A stretch of 64,000 nt of DNA from Dictyophora rubrovolvata (taxonomy: Eukaryota; Basidiomycota; Agaricomycetes; Phallales; Phallaceae), in the NCBI GenBank assembly GCA_029959195.1, contig CP114124.1, positions 62,001-126,000 of the forward strand, read 5' to 3'. Below are positions 1 to 12,908 of the stretch, piece after piece. The notes beneath the pieces were generated by a model. The model worked only from the letters and a program-made list of their open reading frames with translations, ran no database searches and was not told the DNA's origin. Made by a program: the position numbers and the translations under genes. How positions within the stretch are numbered: the stretch's first letter is position 1; each line of letters starts with the position of its first letter.

Positions 1-1794
1 AGGTGTCGGTAAGCAGGGCTAAAGAAAGAAACGGTGGATCTTCAGTAGTGTGTGCGGTTGGCACTGAGGCTGAGATCTCTGGTTCATTGAATGCATACGA
101 ATACTTGGCAAGGGGACTGCGAAGACGCGGAGACGTCGGTAGGGGAGAGGGTGGAGGAACATTTGGAATCTTAAATCTTTTAACAGGCCGTGGTAAGAAC
201 GCGTTCGGAGGAGTGCGCAGAACCATAGTAGTAAGATTTGGTTTAGGTTTGGGTTGTGATGGAAGTGGCGACTGAGTCTTGATCTTTTGCTGTTCTCTTG
301 CGTGAAGTTCCGCTTTCTCGGCGGCTTCCGTGAAAATATTATCGGCTGCCAATGCTAATGCGAACGTATCATCAATGGCGAGATCAAGAAGAGGTGTCGA
401 GGATGACGGTGGCAAGTTTAATTTGGGCGCGGAAGATGGCGTGAATGGCGCAGCGGTCTGATGTGCAGCGACGGCTGGAGAAGAGAGCGACTGTGTTGAC
501 TGGGGAGATGTGTGTAAAGATTGAGGCTTCGAGGCAGCTGCGTCGGGAACGGGAGAATTCAAGACTATAGCCCCAGAAGCATGACCGGGAGTATTGACCG
601 CTGAGGCCGCAGCGCCCATCCTTTTGGCACTATTGGTGTTGATGTTGGTGGTGGTAGAAGATGTCTTTGGTTTTGTGTCATTGATATGTAGTTCAGCGCA
701 AACTTCCTCGTCTTCTATGTAACACGGCGCACAAGAGATGGGAGGAGCGACTATAACAACAGCCCCCTTTCGAAGCTTTACAATCGTACGCCATCCCTTA
801 GGACCTAGCTCGACACCAAACGTGCCAGACATACGGACGATTTCCGGGACGCGGTCACGTCGTTCCTTTGCCATTGCAATAACGTTGTAATCCCCACGTT
901 GTTCATCTTCTAGTCTGCGTAACATAGCACGTTGCACTTCGACTCTTTGTTCAATCCATTTCGGGAAGTTGGGAGGGAAAGAACCTGGTTGGGGAAGAAG
1001 AGCAAGATGAGCTCGAGCTAGGTCTAGGTTCCCTAAGCCCATTAAAGCGGTAGCCAACCAAAGTCTTGCACGCGTACTGCACGGTTCGTGCTTAAGGGCT
1101 CTGTTTGCAAACTTTTCGGCGTCAACAAGCCAGCCTGCTCGGATACATGTCACAGCTAGTTTCTCCAGTAAATCAATCGTATGATTGTGTAGTTGCTGTT
1201 CAGACATCTTTTGGCAAGTATCGCAAGCAAGGCAGTTAAGGAGGGACTGGTATTGGACAAAGGCAGGGGGGAAATGACAGTTGGCATAGAGATCTCTGGC
1301 TACGCCGCGATGGTTTGTAGAGCCGTGTTTTTTGTAAAACTGTTTGAGGATAGTTTGATACGTGGAATCACGAATATGAGCCAAGAGCTGAAGTGTTCCA
1401 CACACAGAGAGAATCAGAGACGAGGCATGAATATCACTACTGGTATGAAATTTACTTGAAGGATGGCATGAATCCGCTCACTCCGGATGAGGACGCTGTC
1501 ACCTGAAGAAAGAAAGAAAGAAAGAAAGAAAAGCAAGCTCCAACACGGAAAAAAGACGGAAAGCGAAAGACACGCACTTGGGGGACAATCTGAAGAGACA
1601 ATGAATGGGATTGGTTCTGGACAAACATTGACTTGGTCGAGGAGCTGAACGAGAGCATCTTGGTGGATGGTCCTAACTTCGCGTGAGAGCTCTAAGCGAC
1701 GATGATCGTGTAAGATGATCAAGGGGTGTTCTGTGTAGGCGTCACTGCGATACGGAGGTGAAAAGGGAGAGTCTTCGCTGGCAGGAATAGGCAT
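1..1794 (-). CDS. TPR-like helical-repeat protein, 3' end beyond the window
   Basis: Three exons are visible: 1577-1794, 1456-1502 and 1387 running off the left edge. Introns 1503-1576 and 1388-1455 have GT..AG ends and keep frame. The ATG at 1794 gives MPIPASEDSPF. The N-terminal 250 or so residues are helical and include TPR-like segments (AGWLVDAEKFANRALKHEP, then a hairpin around LGNLDLARAHL). They are followed by a basic stretch with WRTIVKLRKGAVVIVAPP and then a long Ser/Pro/Thr/Ala-rich, probably disordered region. The last visible part is rich in Pro and basic residues (FLPRPVKRFKIPNVPPP). The stretch after the TPRs could be the start of a degenerate SET domain, as in fungal TPR-SET proteins, but no catalytic NHS motif is visible, so I do not assign it. 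No function is claimed. Confidence 0.75.
1505..1530. repeat. (AGAA)n microsatellite inside an intron
   Basis: About six copies of AGAA form the polypyrimidine tract of intron 1 of the TPR-like gene when read on the minus strand. Length variation here would change only the tract before the acceptor. Confidence 0.85.
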
Positions 1795-2007
1795 GAAGAG
1801 GAATGGGGGAGAGAGGAGGAGGAGAGAAAGAAAGAAAGAAGAAGACCGAGGAAGACGAAGTGAGTCGTTGGGTCGAGAGAGGCCATTGTATAAATTTGCT
1901 AGTCAGAGGGAGTCCGAAAAAAATAAAAATAAACCAAAATTATATATTACGTGATATTATTTATTATTGTTTTTACCAAATTGGCTTCCGCAACATAATC
2001 AACTCCA

Positions 2008-2160
2008 TTACAAACTCCGCTTAAAGCGATGCAGCTTCGTACTGGTCTCCGGGGTCCACACGTTGCCATCCCGCTCCAAAAGCTGGCCTATTACACGTTT
2101 GCGGTTTTCTCGAGCTTTTTTAATGTGATATTGCAATAGGACATCTTCTTTCAGTCTCAT
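2008..2160 (-). CDS. short coding stretch, 50 codons, unrecognised
   Basis: The minus strand reads ATG (2160) to TAA (2008), starting MRLKEDVLLQYHIKKAREN and ending TKLHRFKRSL. The composition (charged, helical, Lys/Arg/Glu/Leu-rich, with a GQLLERDGNVW turn) looks like real protein rather than chance reading of AT-rich DNA. It may be a small free-standing gene or the last exon of a larger gene, since possible acceptors (AAG) lie just upstream. I could not find convincing upstream exons. It sits directly upstream of the TPR-like gene on the same strand. Confidence 0.35.
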   Translation of the reverse strand: MRLKEDVLLQYHIKKARENRKRVIGQLLERDGNVWTPETSTKLHRFKRSL

Positions 2161-5100
2161 TACTTATCGAACTACTTGCTGGTTCTCGTCTATTCACCCT
2201 CAAGGTCAGCTAGTCTCAAGTGTGCTAAAAGGCTATTTAATGTACTATGCGCGTATCTGTGCGAGCACCACACCCTTCAATCGCATATTCTACATGTTAG
2301 TTTGAATTCAATCTATTTTTACTCCCAAATACAAGGTTTGACATGCTGGCAGTTCAATAATTCACTTGAATGTTCATATACTAATATTGTTCATGATGAC
2401 AGTTTTCATTTCTCGACGGAGCAAACACCTTCAAGCAACCTTCAAGTTGAAGGTCTGGGGCCGTCAACAGGCCGTCGTAGTAAACTTATTTCATAGCCCC
2501 TCTTCTCTATTGACGCCGACCGCTACCCACGTATGTCTGGTCTTGCATGACAACCGACTACTATAGAAGAAATGAATGAGCCCATGAGAAGCCGAGGTAC
2601 TCGTATTAACCGTCGTGTCATGATCAGCTGCGTATCATCTATCTGTCGACCTTTAATGCTCGACGTCACTCCAACGAGTGCTCCAATGCTTTAATCTCAT
2701 TGTCAATTGTAAGATCCCCGGTCGCCAACTTTGGCTTGTGCCTTACGTAAAGTACTCCAGGGCTCGAAGATAAAGGAACAAGCAGGGGCATCACTATCCC
2801 TTTATTTACTGTTCGATGAACGAACTGTGCAAGGCAGCCGCTGACTCATTCGAATCAATTTGGTGCTCGTGAATAATATTATATACCAATCTGCCTCAAC
2901 TGTCATCTTTTTAAGAATTCACAAGATTAATATGAGTCAATCAATTAAAAATATCTATTGGCGTTCTCAGGCTGATGTTTTTTGAGGCACAGCTCGCTTT
3001 CCGTTTTTGAGGTTTTGTGCTCGTAGATTACAATTAGAGAACGATTTATGTTCATCGGCCGGAATAATCGTAGATCCATTAGAAGCACAGATCATATCTT
3101 TATTGTTCTGCCGCCGTCATTAATATTTCTGAGTGACCAGATATACTCGATCTCAGATCCACGTTTACCGGAAAAACAGGAGATGAAAATCATCAAAGAT
3201 TATAAACATTGGAGTCGGTGAAAATCGTGTCAAGCTCTCTTCATATAATGAGTGTTGTGTATATTGAATGGCCGAAGCGTATATGTTGACTAATGTTGTC
3301 CAAGTTGGTGATATATCATATAAGCACTTAACTGCTCCTTATATGAGCCCAGTCCAACGGAACCATTACCGAGATAAAGCGAAAGTGTAATTTCCCAAGG
3401 GAATCAGCACTCGGTTTTTGCAGAGAAAAAGTCTTAAAAAAAGACAAGGACAAACAAGCACATGCCCCATTGATCCCACTAAGACAAAAAAGGTTTATTG
3501 TGTTCTTTGTGGTATTACGCCGCTCCGATCTGCATCACAACTTGAAGAACCAGACGAATGTTACGATAACCTGACGTTTCGCAAGGACCGCGTCTGTCGT
3601 TCTTTGAGTGGTCAACATCGGAAAAATTAGAAATACATAAATTTTAGAACAATTTTTCCAAGTAGGTGAAAGAAGATCAAAATCGCAGGAATATAAACAA
3701 GGACTCCGCTTTATGACTTTCCGGCATTAATGAATGGTGATATCATCACTGGTACGAGAAGCGGACTGATTCTTCCAAGGTCACCGGTCACCAATTACTC
3801 TGGAAAAGCAACGAGTATCAAACCAAGGTGCAACATGGCTCATTGACACTTTTCCCCACGTAGTATACCCTAATAATCAGTTGCCATGGCCGGTTTTGGG
3901 ACTTGACACGTTATGGGTTTTACGCTTAATATGTACATACGTCAGTCAGAAGGGCCCACGAGTGCCTTTTCTCAGATTATTGATTGTTATGCAGCTGAGT
4001 CCACGACTGTTATCCAGGAGGGTCACCATCCAGAAAACTATCCCCTACTGAATTTACGAGTCCTACGTTCAAGATAATCGGAAGTTTCGAGATGAGTGGA
4101 TATGGATCGGTATTTTGAGCGCTTTGAGTCGAGTTGCCACGGTTTCAATTGAAATAATTCTTGAAGAGATGTATATCACTTACTGGTTGAGACCGTTTTT
4201 CCTTCATGTGGCATAAATGGTCCTGGTTTCAACTCGTTTAGTCTCAATCTCCGGAAGAGAAGTGATTGAGTTTGCGACAAATAAGTCCCTTAAGCTCCAG
4301 AGCGCCTGAAGTACGTAGTACGTACTAATTGTAGATTACTTCGGGTGAAATCAACACTCAATTTCCGGAGCCGCAACAATCATTTGCCATTACGGTGGTC
4401 GGGAAATGATGAACTCGGGCCGGGATGAGGAAATGGGACTTTCGACTGTCTGTAACAGGATACAGCGAATACATAAGAGAAGCCTCAGGAGATTAATGAT
4501 AAAAAACAGACTTCTTCTTGCCTGGTTAAAACAGGTCTCTTCCTGGCTTCTCGTCACCTATCTATAACCATCCCATGACGCGATTGAAAAGCAGAAGCAC
4601 CGACTATGATTCACGAATAAACTCAACTTCTTTTTTTATGAAGGAATAAGAAACCAGATGGCAGAGGATTACCCTTTCTTTCTTGCTGCGATTGATGTGA
4701 GTCAGTGGCGTCGGGGTAAAATAGACAAAACAGACAGACAAACAAACAAACAAAATTATCTCGGACTTTGTTATCGATATAACGGTCTGACCAGTTCCCG
4801 GATTCATGAAACAATGCACGTTGAAGAGGCGACCGGTAAGGTAACATACACCCCAACCTTGGGATCTATCTAGTATCACGTCCATACGCCACTTGTCTCG
4901 TAATAATAACACAACGAGAACGCAGAAGGATCCTGCTAGACTAGAGCTGAAGTTTGGCTGAAGTTTAGTGTTGCATACGTGACATTGCCAGCTGTCACAT
5001 GTCACATAAACACGCACATCAAATCGGTGCAGGTGGTACTATAAAACTAATAGGCCAAATCTGCGATATTGCTCTGTTAAGACGACCGAGCTCGACAAAT

Positions 5101-7543
5101 TATTCTCTAACAATTTTTGTGAGGCCGTCTCCAAGTATCAAGGAGGTCTAAGTTCAGTTATGCTCCTATTCGCCTGTATCAGGATTTTTTAGCCTATCTC
5201 TTTTGTAATAGATTATAAAGGTGTTCACCGTATCTCCTACTGTTTACAGTTTTGTGGACTTAACTTCAAATTTTGCTTCGGGGGTTAGAATTGGTCCTTC
5301 AAATCCCATTAATAATAAATATTACAGTATTTTCTGGTCCTTTACTTGCACACGTTTCCCGACAATCGGTGTAATTTGCAAGCTGGGGAAATAAGCTATA
5401 TTATACTATACACACGGGTAACGACTGTATACAATCCGAAGAATTCACAAAGAACTGGAATTCAATTCATACAGAATTCAATGCTATAAGGTGTTGTACT
5501 GTCACCTATCGATACTCTATCTAACCAGATCCAACATCACACGCAGACGAATGAAAAGCACAATGAAACCACTATATTATGATAAGGACTTGTTCGTTAT
5601 GCACTTTCTAGCTATCAAACCCCTACTATTATGATAAGAAACTGGAAAGATACCTGCAGTAGACAACAGTGGGCCGTAACCTTTCCCGTGGCATGCACAT
5701 CCTGAGAATAAATATTTACTTACAGCTCCGAAAGAGAGAGCACATGGCCGGCTTCTTCGATCCCCTCGTATCTATTGGCTACGTTAAATTTAAATCCATA
5801 CAATACTAGCTTCTTAATTAGTCAACACCGTGTTTCGGGGATGGATTGAACCAACATTTAGACTAGTTTTCCGACCATCTGCTTTCTAGGTCAAATATCA
5901 CATTATACATATATTAACATCACAACACCGAAATCGGGGGAAACATGATACAAGATTATGATCATCTGTAAATACTGTAGTAAGGTAGATGATTATCTAA
6001 ATACTCAAAAATACTAGTACTTCTCAAAACACAAGAAACTCCCAATTAGTTAAAGTGAAGACAAGCGAGTTGCAGTCTAACTATGAGCCAACGAATAATA
6101 CATGATTGGCATAGGGGATTAAACTCGACAAAGCTAAATATTTTTAGGTGGGAATCAATAATAAACCGACCTTATGTATCATGTTGGAATCATGATATAA
6201 CTCAGGGTTCGCTAGTGAATTTACTGAGCTACTAGACTGGAGGTTTGTCTCTGAATCAGTCCCTCTGACCTACTATAAATACGAAGCTTGAATGGGGTAA
6301 TGTGAAGCCGAAGACTCACGCTCAGCTGCCTCATCATTACATGTATGTTGTAGTTTCGGATAGGTTCGGACCGATAGACCCGTCATCAATAGCATAGCGT
6401 ATTAGAGTGGACTCGGACTCGATAATAATCAGCTACTCAACCTGACGATGGATTGAGGATAAGTACCACCGTTCCTGTAGACGTACTGTATTGGCGTTTC
6501 TTATGTTCCATGTTTACAAATGTAACGGAATATGTTTTAGATCTATCTGATGTCGAGGGTGTATGAAAAATGCTGATCGCAGAAAACGCACCCATTTTTT
6601 TGCAACTAGAGCCTATCATTCTGAGTGTCCGAATGTCGGGTTGTCAAACAATTATTCAAAAAATGTGCAATGATGGCAAAAGCATTATTACTTTCTTGTC
6701 GGGTGGCCCTAATTCCTCAACGTCTGACGCAGATCGGAAAGACTGGGTGAAACACTGCCGTCGCCTTGAGTAACAGATTGACTGTTCCCAGGCTTGGCAG
6801 GTTCCGCAGTCTCCAGACACGCATAGACGTTGAGTGTACCATTTGACAAGCTAGGGAAGTATGCAGGGGAAGTACAACGCCGGGGAGAAGAGGAGGAACT
6901 TTGAGGAAAAGGCCAGAAGATGCTTTTCTCCAGGCTTTAACTAGATGTGAAGAGGTTTGGAGGTGTCAACTCCCCGCATATTCGAGTCTTTTATGCTATT
7001 TTGACTAGTATTACACAAATCGTACAAATGAATCACCCTATGTTTTCTCCTCGGCTTTGATGCCCTGAAGGTAGTATATCAACGCCAAAATTAGATGAAC
7101 ATGGAGTTGTGCGTGGTACGGCCATCTGGGACATTATGACTAACGTTAATACTTCGTCAATACCAGGATACTAACTCCAGTTTGAGCTTTTAATTGAATA
7201 CAGAGCCATAATATTATCAAACCTGTGAGTCAAACGAAGGAATTCTAGGCATCTAGAAAAATGAAAGAGACCCTATTCCCGACGAATCAAACAGTCCGCG
7301 TGCTTGTAATTTGGGCTACGTAGCTTCTCTGCACGCGTATTAAAGAAATGTAGGACCCGTTATCTTTTTTGCACCCTAAAACAGCGTTGTGTCGTAGGGA
7401 TGAAAGAAACTGATACCGCTCTCTGTCAACACCGCCCGCTAATATTCAATCAAGAAATGCGTCATCTTTTCCTTCAAAGAAATTACACATATTAATAATA
7501 TTCGATAAAGGGGTTTTAGGGAAAACGTGTATGTCTCAATACT
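2161..7543. other. 5.4-kb gene-poor stretch
   Basis: Both strands are full of stops and no splice-consistent exon chain with a recognisable protein emerged. Small reading frames at 3418-3630 (+) and 4604-5017 (-) have no recognisable domain. A short (ACAG/ACAA)n tract lies at 4730-4754 and a perfect palindrome TAGTACGTACTA near 4316-4327. The stretch may hold decayed transposable-element DNA, but no terminal repeat was recognised. Confidence 0.6.
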
Positions 7544-9646
7544 TCATGGAAAGCTATGAGAACTGGTCTGGAACCTTGTACCGCCCCCGAAACTTCCGAA
7601 ATTGAATCCACCCCCACCGAATGAAGCGAAGATATCAGCAAGGTCTGCCTCGCTCATGCCACCCATTCCTCCCATCCCAGGTATATCATTCTCATCCTCA
7701 CCAGCATCATACCTGCATGAGTTATAAACAACCGAAAGGCAATGTACTGAGTCTCTACACAAATGGGACGGTAATTATTATAATGACGTACCGTGCCCGC
7801 TTCTGAGGGTCAGAAAGAATATTGTATGCTTCCGAGGCTAATTTGAATTTTTCTTCGTCACCTCCCTACATCAAGTGATTGCCACGTGGATAACACACAG
7901 TAGGACAGGGAACGACGTACCTTATCGGGATGATGTAGTAAACTTTGCTTCCGATATGCTTTCTTAATTTCAGCATCGCTACAATTCCTGGAAACCTCTA
8001 CGTTTTGTAGAATGAGACAACCCAAGGAAATGAAAAGAGAAAACAATAACGAATGGGACTTGCCCAAAATCTTGTAATAATCTTTTGTCTTGCTGCGTTT
8101 CAACGCGACTTCCGCTTCTTTGAGTTCTTGTTTTAGGGCCCGTTCTTCTGATTGACTGCCATCTGCACGGACATGCTCCAGGGAAACCTTAAAGTCATTC
8201 ACAGCTGCCTGGTAATCTTCCATTGCCATATTTATTCGAGCTCGCGTTCGCAAAGCTTTGTAGGAAGTCGGAACCAGCTTCAAGGACAGATTGGTGTCCT
8301 GAAGAGCCTCATCTCGTCGGTCAAGCTGAAACAATTATTAGTATGCCAAAAAGGAAGAAAACCTATCAATAAAATGGATTCTTCAAATCACCTTAAAAAA
8401 AGAAGTGGCGCGATTAGATAGAAGGGTCGCCCGGATTGAACCGCCCCGTGCTTCCTCTTCTTCTTCACCAACGATGCCCAAGGCCTCCGTATACTTCTCA
8501 ATTGCGCCGCTCATATCCCCAGATTTGAACAGTGCATTCCCCTCTTCTTTAATTCGTTCGACATCTTTGATACGCCGTAATAACTTGCGTGCCCGTGCAT
8601 TTTCAGGATCTAAAGATAAAGCTTGTTGTATATGTTGTAAAGCAGATGGTAGCTTGGATGATAAAAACAGCACAAGCCCACGCAGGAACAGGACTTCAGG
8701 TGACATTCTGTTTATTTGGAAGGCATCGCTATTTGAAAAAAAAGTGCAGTTCTCAGTTTCACATGAAAAGTTTTCAAAATGATTAAAACACACTTTGCGG
8801 CCAGCGTCGCCTGTTCCAGTTTGCCCTTTGCAAGCTCTATTTCAATACGCCAGCAGCGCCATTCAATTGGCTCGCTACCCTCACATTCTCGTGTAGCTTG
8901 ATCTAAAGCTAAGCGAGCAAGACCCCATTCTCGTTTCGACCTTGCCGTAAGGAATCGAGAAAGATGCATATCCATGCTTAAAGCAGAACGTTCAACGTCC
9001 CTAGCTGCCGAATTATTGCTTTCGATGGCAAGAGCTTCACGAACGGCAGACAGTGCCGGATTCGGTGACCCCAGAGCCAAATGGCACTTGGCTAGACGAA
9101 CGAGAGTTTTAGGTGATGGAGATGAGGATTGGAGGCTAGCAGCCGTTTGGCAGTCTTTCAGAGCATGGCGAAACATTTTGAGGGCCATATGACACGCTGC
9201 TCGGTTGGTTAAATACGTTGGTTCCGTTGGTCTTAACTCTTTCACAAAAGAAAAAAGAAGTAAATCAAAAAGAATGATTAAATTTGTAATAGATGATGAC
9301 TTTACCAATCGCCCGTGTATATAAGTCAATAGCCTCTCCATATCGCTTTGCCTTAAATGACTCGTTGCCTCTTTCTTTCAAACGATCCGCTTCGACTGTA
9401 GAGTCCATTTCAACGTCATTCGGACCATCCCCCGGCCTGGATGCATTGTTCACGTTTGGTTCAGTATATTCTGCGGCACTATCTGCGACAGGTTTTGGCC
9501 TTTGAAAAGAGAAGTAGAAAGGAGTTTGCGTATATATTAGCTCAAAAAAAAAAACGGAAAATAATCCGACTTTCTCACTTGGAAGAGCCGTTCGTTTCCG
9601 CATGTTTCTTTTTGGAGGCCTTGGATTTTTTGGGTGCCATTGGCAT
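7544..9646 (-). CDS. TPR/J-domain co-chaperone, DNAJC7 (TPR2) type
   Basis: Eight exons: 9579-9646, 9306-9499, 8794-9238, 8392-8728, 8064-8325, 7921-7997, 7792-7865 and 7544-7712, giving 541 aa. A Lys-rich start is followed by TPR repeats (DRLKERGNESFKAKRYGEAI, RIKEEGNALFKSGDMSGAI and others) over residues about 45-400. A J domain starts at about 430 (DYYKIL) with the HPD motif at 458-460 and the basic helix EIKKAYRK. A Gly/Phe-rich tail (GGGGFNFGSFGGG) ends the protein. This is the layout of human DNAJC7 and its fungal homologues, which bridge Hsp70 and Hsp90 in the cytosol. Intron 5 (7998-8063) has a GC donor (G|GCAAGT); joining there restores the J domain in frame. ATGs at 9646 and 9640 are both possible starts. 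Confidence 0.92.
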
Positions 9647-9944
9647 TGAGGTATTACACGACGTCCACGCAAGGTTAGCGGTAGCTTGTTGAAAGGGTTG
9701 GTGCTGTGACCGTAAGCAATCGGTCACACAAACGGCGATCGGCAAGAGACCTGACGAAGGCCGAATAAAATTGTTTTCGACGATATGGATTCTATATTAC
9801 ATTCATCACGACTTAAGGGCAATAAAGTGTCGCATGCTGTGATATTTGATTTGACACCGCAGTTTCATCAGGTAATACCAAATTTTTTACATTATTCCAA
9901 CAACTTGTCAATACTAAAAAATGAAAGTCGGTCTGAATCATCGT

Positions 9945-12908
9945 TCAGATAAATGACTTACATAAAAGTCTGCCGGTGCGAAAGACTTTATACTAAATAA
10001 ACCATGTAAGTCAATATTTTACTGAGCAAAGGTTACTAAATATTGACAAACCGTCACTGTAGCATCATCGCAACGATTAAAGACTAGTATGCCGCAATGA
10101 GGCATAACAAGCGTCAGCCTACAACTGTCCTCCTTTCCGCCCGGGTCATTGCGTTTGAAAGTAAATCTCAGTTCACAAGTGGAACCTAGAGCAATGAAAA
10201 CGACGTGTCGGTCTAGTAACAGTTGGGACTAAAGAAATAGGATATCAGATAGACGAATCGTTTCAGTGAGCAGTAATAATGACCTTCGTCGCTCCTTTAC
10301 TTGGCCAAAAGAAGCAGCGCAAGTCATGAGGTTCTGAACTCGACCGATCCACCAACCCTGGGCGATTTTGTATTAGAGAATTGACAGCCTTGATCAGAAA
10401 TGTTACATCGCCCCCAGCTAAACCGGCCCCGTCCCACGAGTAGTTGAATCTTAATAGCGATGGGTCCATGTTACACGGCTCAAAATCGATGTATCTTTGG
10501 ATATCACAATATAAGGACTCAATCTCCGTTTGGCTATCCTCGTCGATAGAGGGTATATGTCGTAATAGAATGTCCGAAAACTTGAGCCGATAAACAATTA
10601 CTCGTTCACCGGGTTTAAAGAAGTTGATATGGTGTTCAACGGGTGATTTTGGATCTTCCAAAGGAAGTGGAGGGGGAAGATGATAGGCTTCTTGAAAAAT
10701 GGTAGGCTCGAAGTGAATGTTCTCTAGAGAACGGCCAACAGTCTTTCAAAAGACATTGAAAAAAGAACGGAAATAAGCTTATCAGAAAATGAGCTTATCA
10801 GATCGCAATTAGATTTACCTTGCAATGTCGACATATCCATGACCAGCGTAATCTAAAGGGAACAACGGCATTCAATTTCCCACAACGCCTACAAAGCCAG
10901 CAGGATGGAATATCTGCCTGAATGCAGACATCGTCTCCATCATCGAAACCCACGTCGCTTTCATCCGCGTTGACTTTCGGATAGAGTGATATATGCGAGA
11001 AGCAAGTGAGGTTAGAGCATATTGCCTGATCGATGTCGTTTACGTTCTTGGGAAGGCTCGCCACTGATTCGCCGATGGAGTCAGGTGAAATCCACCACGG
11101 ATGAGGATGACAGCAAATAGATCCATTTCCAATCCACTCAAATGTTACGAGTAACTCACTCGAGCCCGTGTCTTGGTTTTCAGATATCCAGAAATTTTTC
11201 TATACCGAATATTAAGTAAAAAAGCACAGAGGAAGGAGGGGGGATTTAACACGTAATAATTTTAAGACTTACTTCAAAATTTGTCACTAAAAAGAAACCC
11301 ATGAAAGCATACTTCCAAGGGGAGTCGAGCGAAATTCCCTGAAAAAGGTGTAAATCATTCCCTAAAAAGATAGAAATCGGGTGACGTGTTTGTAGAGCCG
11401 TTTGAAATAATTGGGCCTCTTGCGGCAAAATGGCTTCATCTAAAGCGCCCTGTGGGTCAATATTTCCGTTCTTGAGGATGGGTAAGGCATGCTCGGAGCC
11501 GGCAGATATGAATGCAGGATGTCGTTCGTCGCTTGGATTTTGTGTAATAATTCCGGATTGATCGTCCATTTCATCGTCAGCATGGCAATGCTGATCTTCG
11601 TCGTGACCATTTAGAGCGTCGGGAGTGAAATGAGGGTCAGTCTGAGAGTTAACGACTACTTCACCTCCACCAGCAATAAACGGTGTTGAAGCGTCTCCCT
11701 CAAATGAAGGACCATCTTCTAGGAAATTTGACTCGTCAAGCCGGATTTTTTTTCGGGCTTTAGATGTCTTAGATGGAATCTCGGTTTGCCGGGTTCGTTT
11801 CCTTGTTTTGCTGAAATTCCATGCTCTAACGACGTATCAGCTTTTCTTCTTCTTGAAAATCGGGAAAGTCGACAGTATACCTTTTTACGATAAAGGTATA
11901 TGAATCTACCCATTCGATGTCATGCCATGATCGACCGTCAAGAATGAGATGATTGAGACAACTCCCTTCTGCGCCTATACCGTCGGTTTCAAATATATCT
12001 GGATATATTTGAAGAGCAAACAAGAGATCTTCTGCGGTCTAAAAAAGAAGGAATATCATGAAACGCGTTATTATAGTAGAGTTCTAGTTACTTACTTCCG
12101 CCCAGACATATGGAGACTTGTTGATGAACATCAAGTTCGGCTCAGCAGAGGCTTCCTTGACGCTGAGTTGGGGCTTCCAAGGTAAATGAGGAACCACTTT
12201 GATAGGGACCGCTGGTGTCAATGTGAATAAACAGATCGGAAAGTATACTGACTAATACGCACTATATTCAGCATGTTTAACTCTTTTCTGAGATCGCTTT
12301 GATTTTGTCGACGCGTTCCCACTTTGAGAGGCTGGGGGTGTGGGAATTGTCATTGTCTCGTCGTGGGTATCAGGCTCCATGACTGACACAATAAGTGAAA
12401 CAGGAAGATTACCGTGAGGAGCGAACTTACAGCAACCATAGGTGTTATTATTGGCTACGGATCCCGTCGAAAGTTCGTGGTCCAGGTTTGCGAAGGGAGC
12501 TTCTACGTATTGTAGACGAGGTCTCAACACTGGATCTGCCGCAAACATGCCTAGAAATTACATACCGATTGTAAAGCATTCTTGTGCTTCAAACAGATGT
12601 AAAAACTCATTCTTTCCCATTCTTTGAGAACCAGGACTACGATGGTAAGATGAGAGACTTCCGGGGTAACTGCGATCCGATTGGACCACGGGTGACATAA
12701 ACTTTTGATCCAGGCGAAACTGTGCAGCTTCCTCGAGCTCAGGTTCGCGATGAGGGGAATACGCGGGTCCGCTCAAACCTCGAGTAATCGGCCCAGCGTA
12801 GTAGCCAGTTTGGGTGTCAGCGTCCGATAAGACATTGCAGGGGTCCTGCAGGGAGGAATCCGGATTCTGCACAGATCCATCACAATGCGTAAATTCTTCT
12901 TCCTGCAT
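9945..12908 (-). CDS. 808-aa zinc-finger protein with possible AlkB-like (2OG dioxygenase-related) C-terminus
   Basis: Ten exons: 12566-12908, 12431-12502, 12263-12382, 12096-12211, 11881-12038, 11273-11825, 10819-11199, 10284-10742, 10052-10228 and 9945-9992, giving 808 aa with all phases agreeing. Residues 1-190 are polar and probably disordered. A basic Lys/Arg-rich stretch follows at about 275-300 (KTRKRTRQTEIPSK), possibly a nuclear signal. A four-cysteine finger lies at 557-580 (CRRCGKLN ... WICRHC), reminiscent of RanBP2-type fingers but with a longer loop. The C-terminus contains VVFIALGSTCELRFTFKR, LTLVMPHCGILVF and YKVFRTG, which resembles the last strands of AlkB-family jelly rolls. 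No HxD iron-binding pair is visible, so catalysis is doubtful. Family assignment is inference; the gene model is firm. It starts 151 bp from the divergent cytidine deaminase gene. Confidence 0.72.

Noticed and set aside
3-275. Plus-strand open frame at the left edge
   Set aside because: It is the antisense of the last visible exon of the TPR-like gene, whose frame continues unbroken on the minus strand for more than 1.3 kb.
4604-5017. 137-codon minus-strand frame
   Set aside because: Composition is unlike protein (CLSVCFVYFTPTPL from a simple-sequence tract) and no domain or exon partner was found.
2161-7543. Transposon in the gene-poor stretch
   Set aside because: No terminal inverted repeats, target-site duplication or transposase-like peptide could be made out by eye.
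8405-8782. 125-codon plus-strand frame
   Set aside because: Shadow of the co-chaperone TPR exon; it has no recognisable domain and crosses a well-supported intron.
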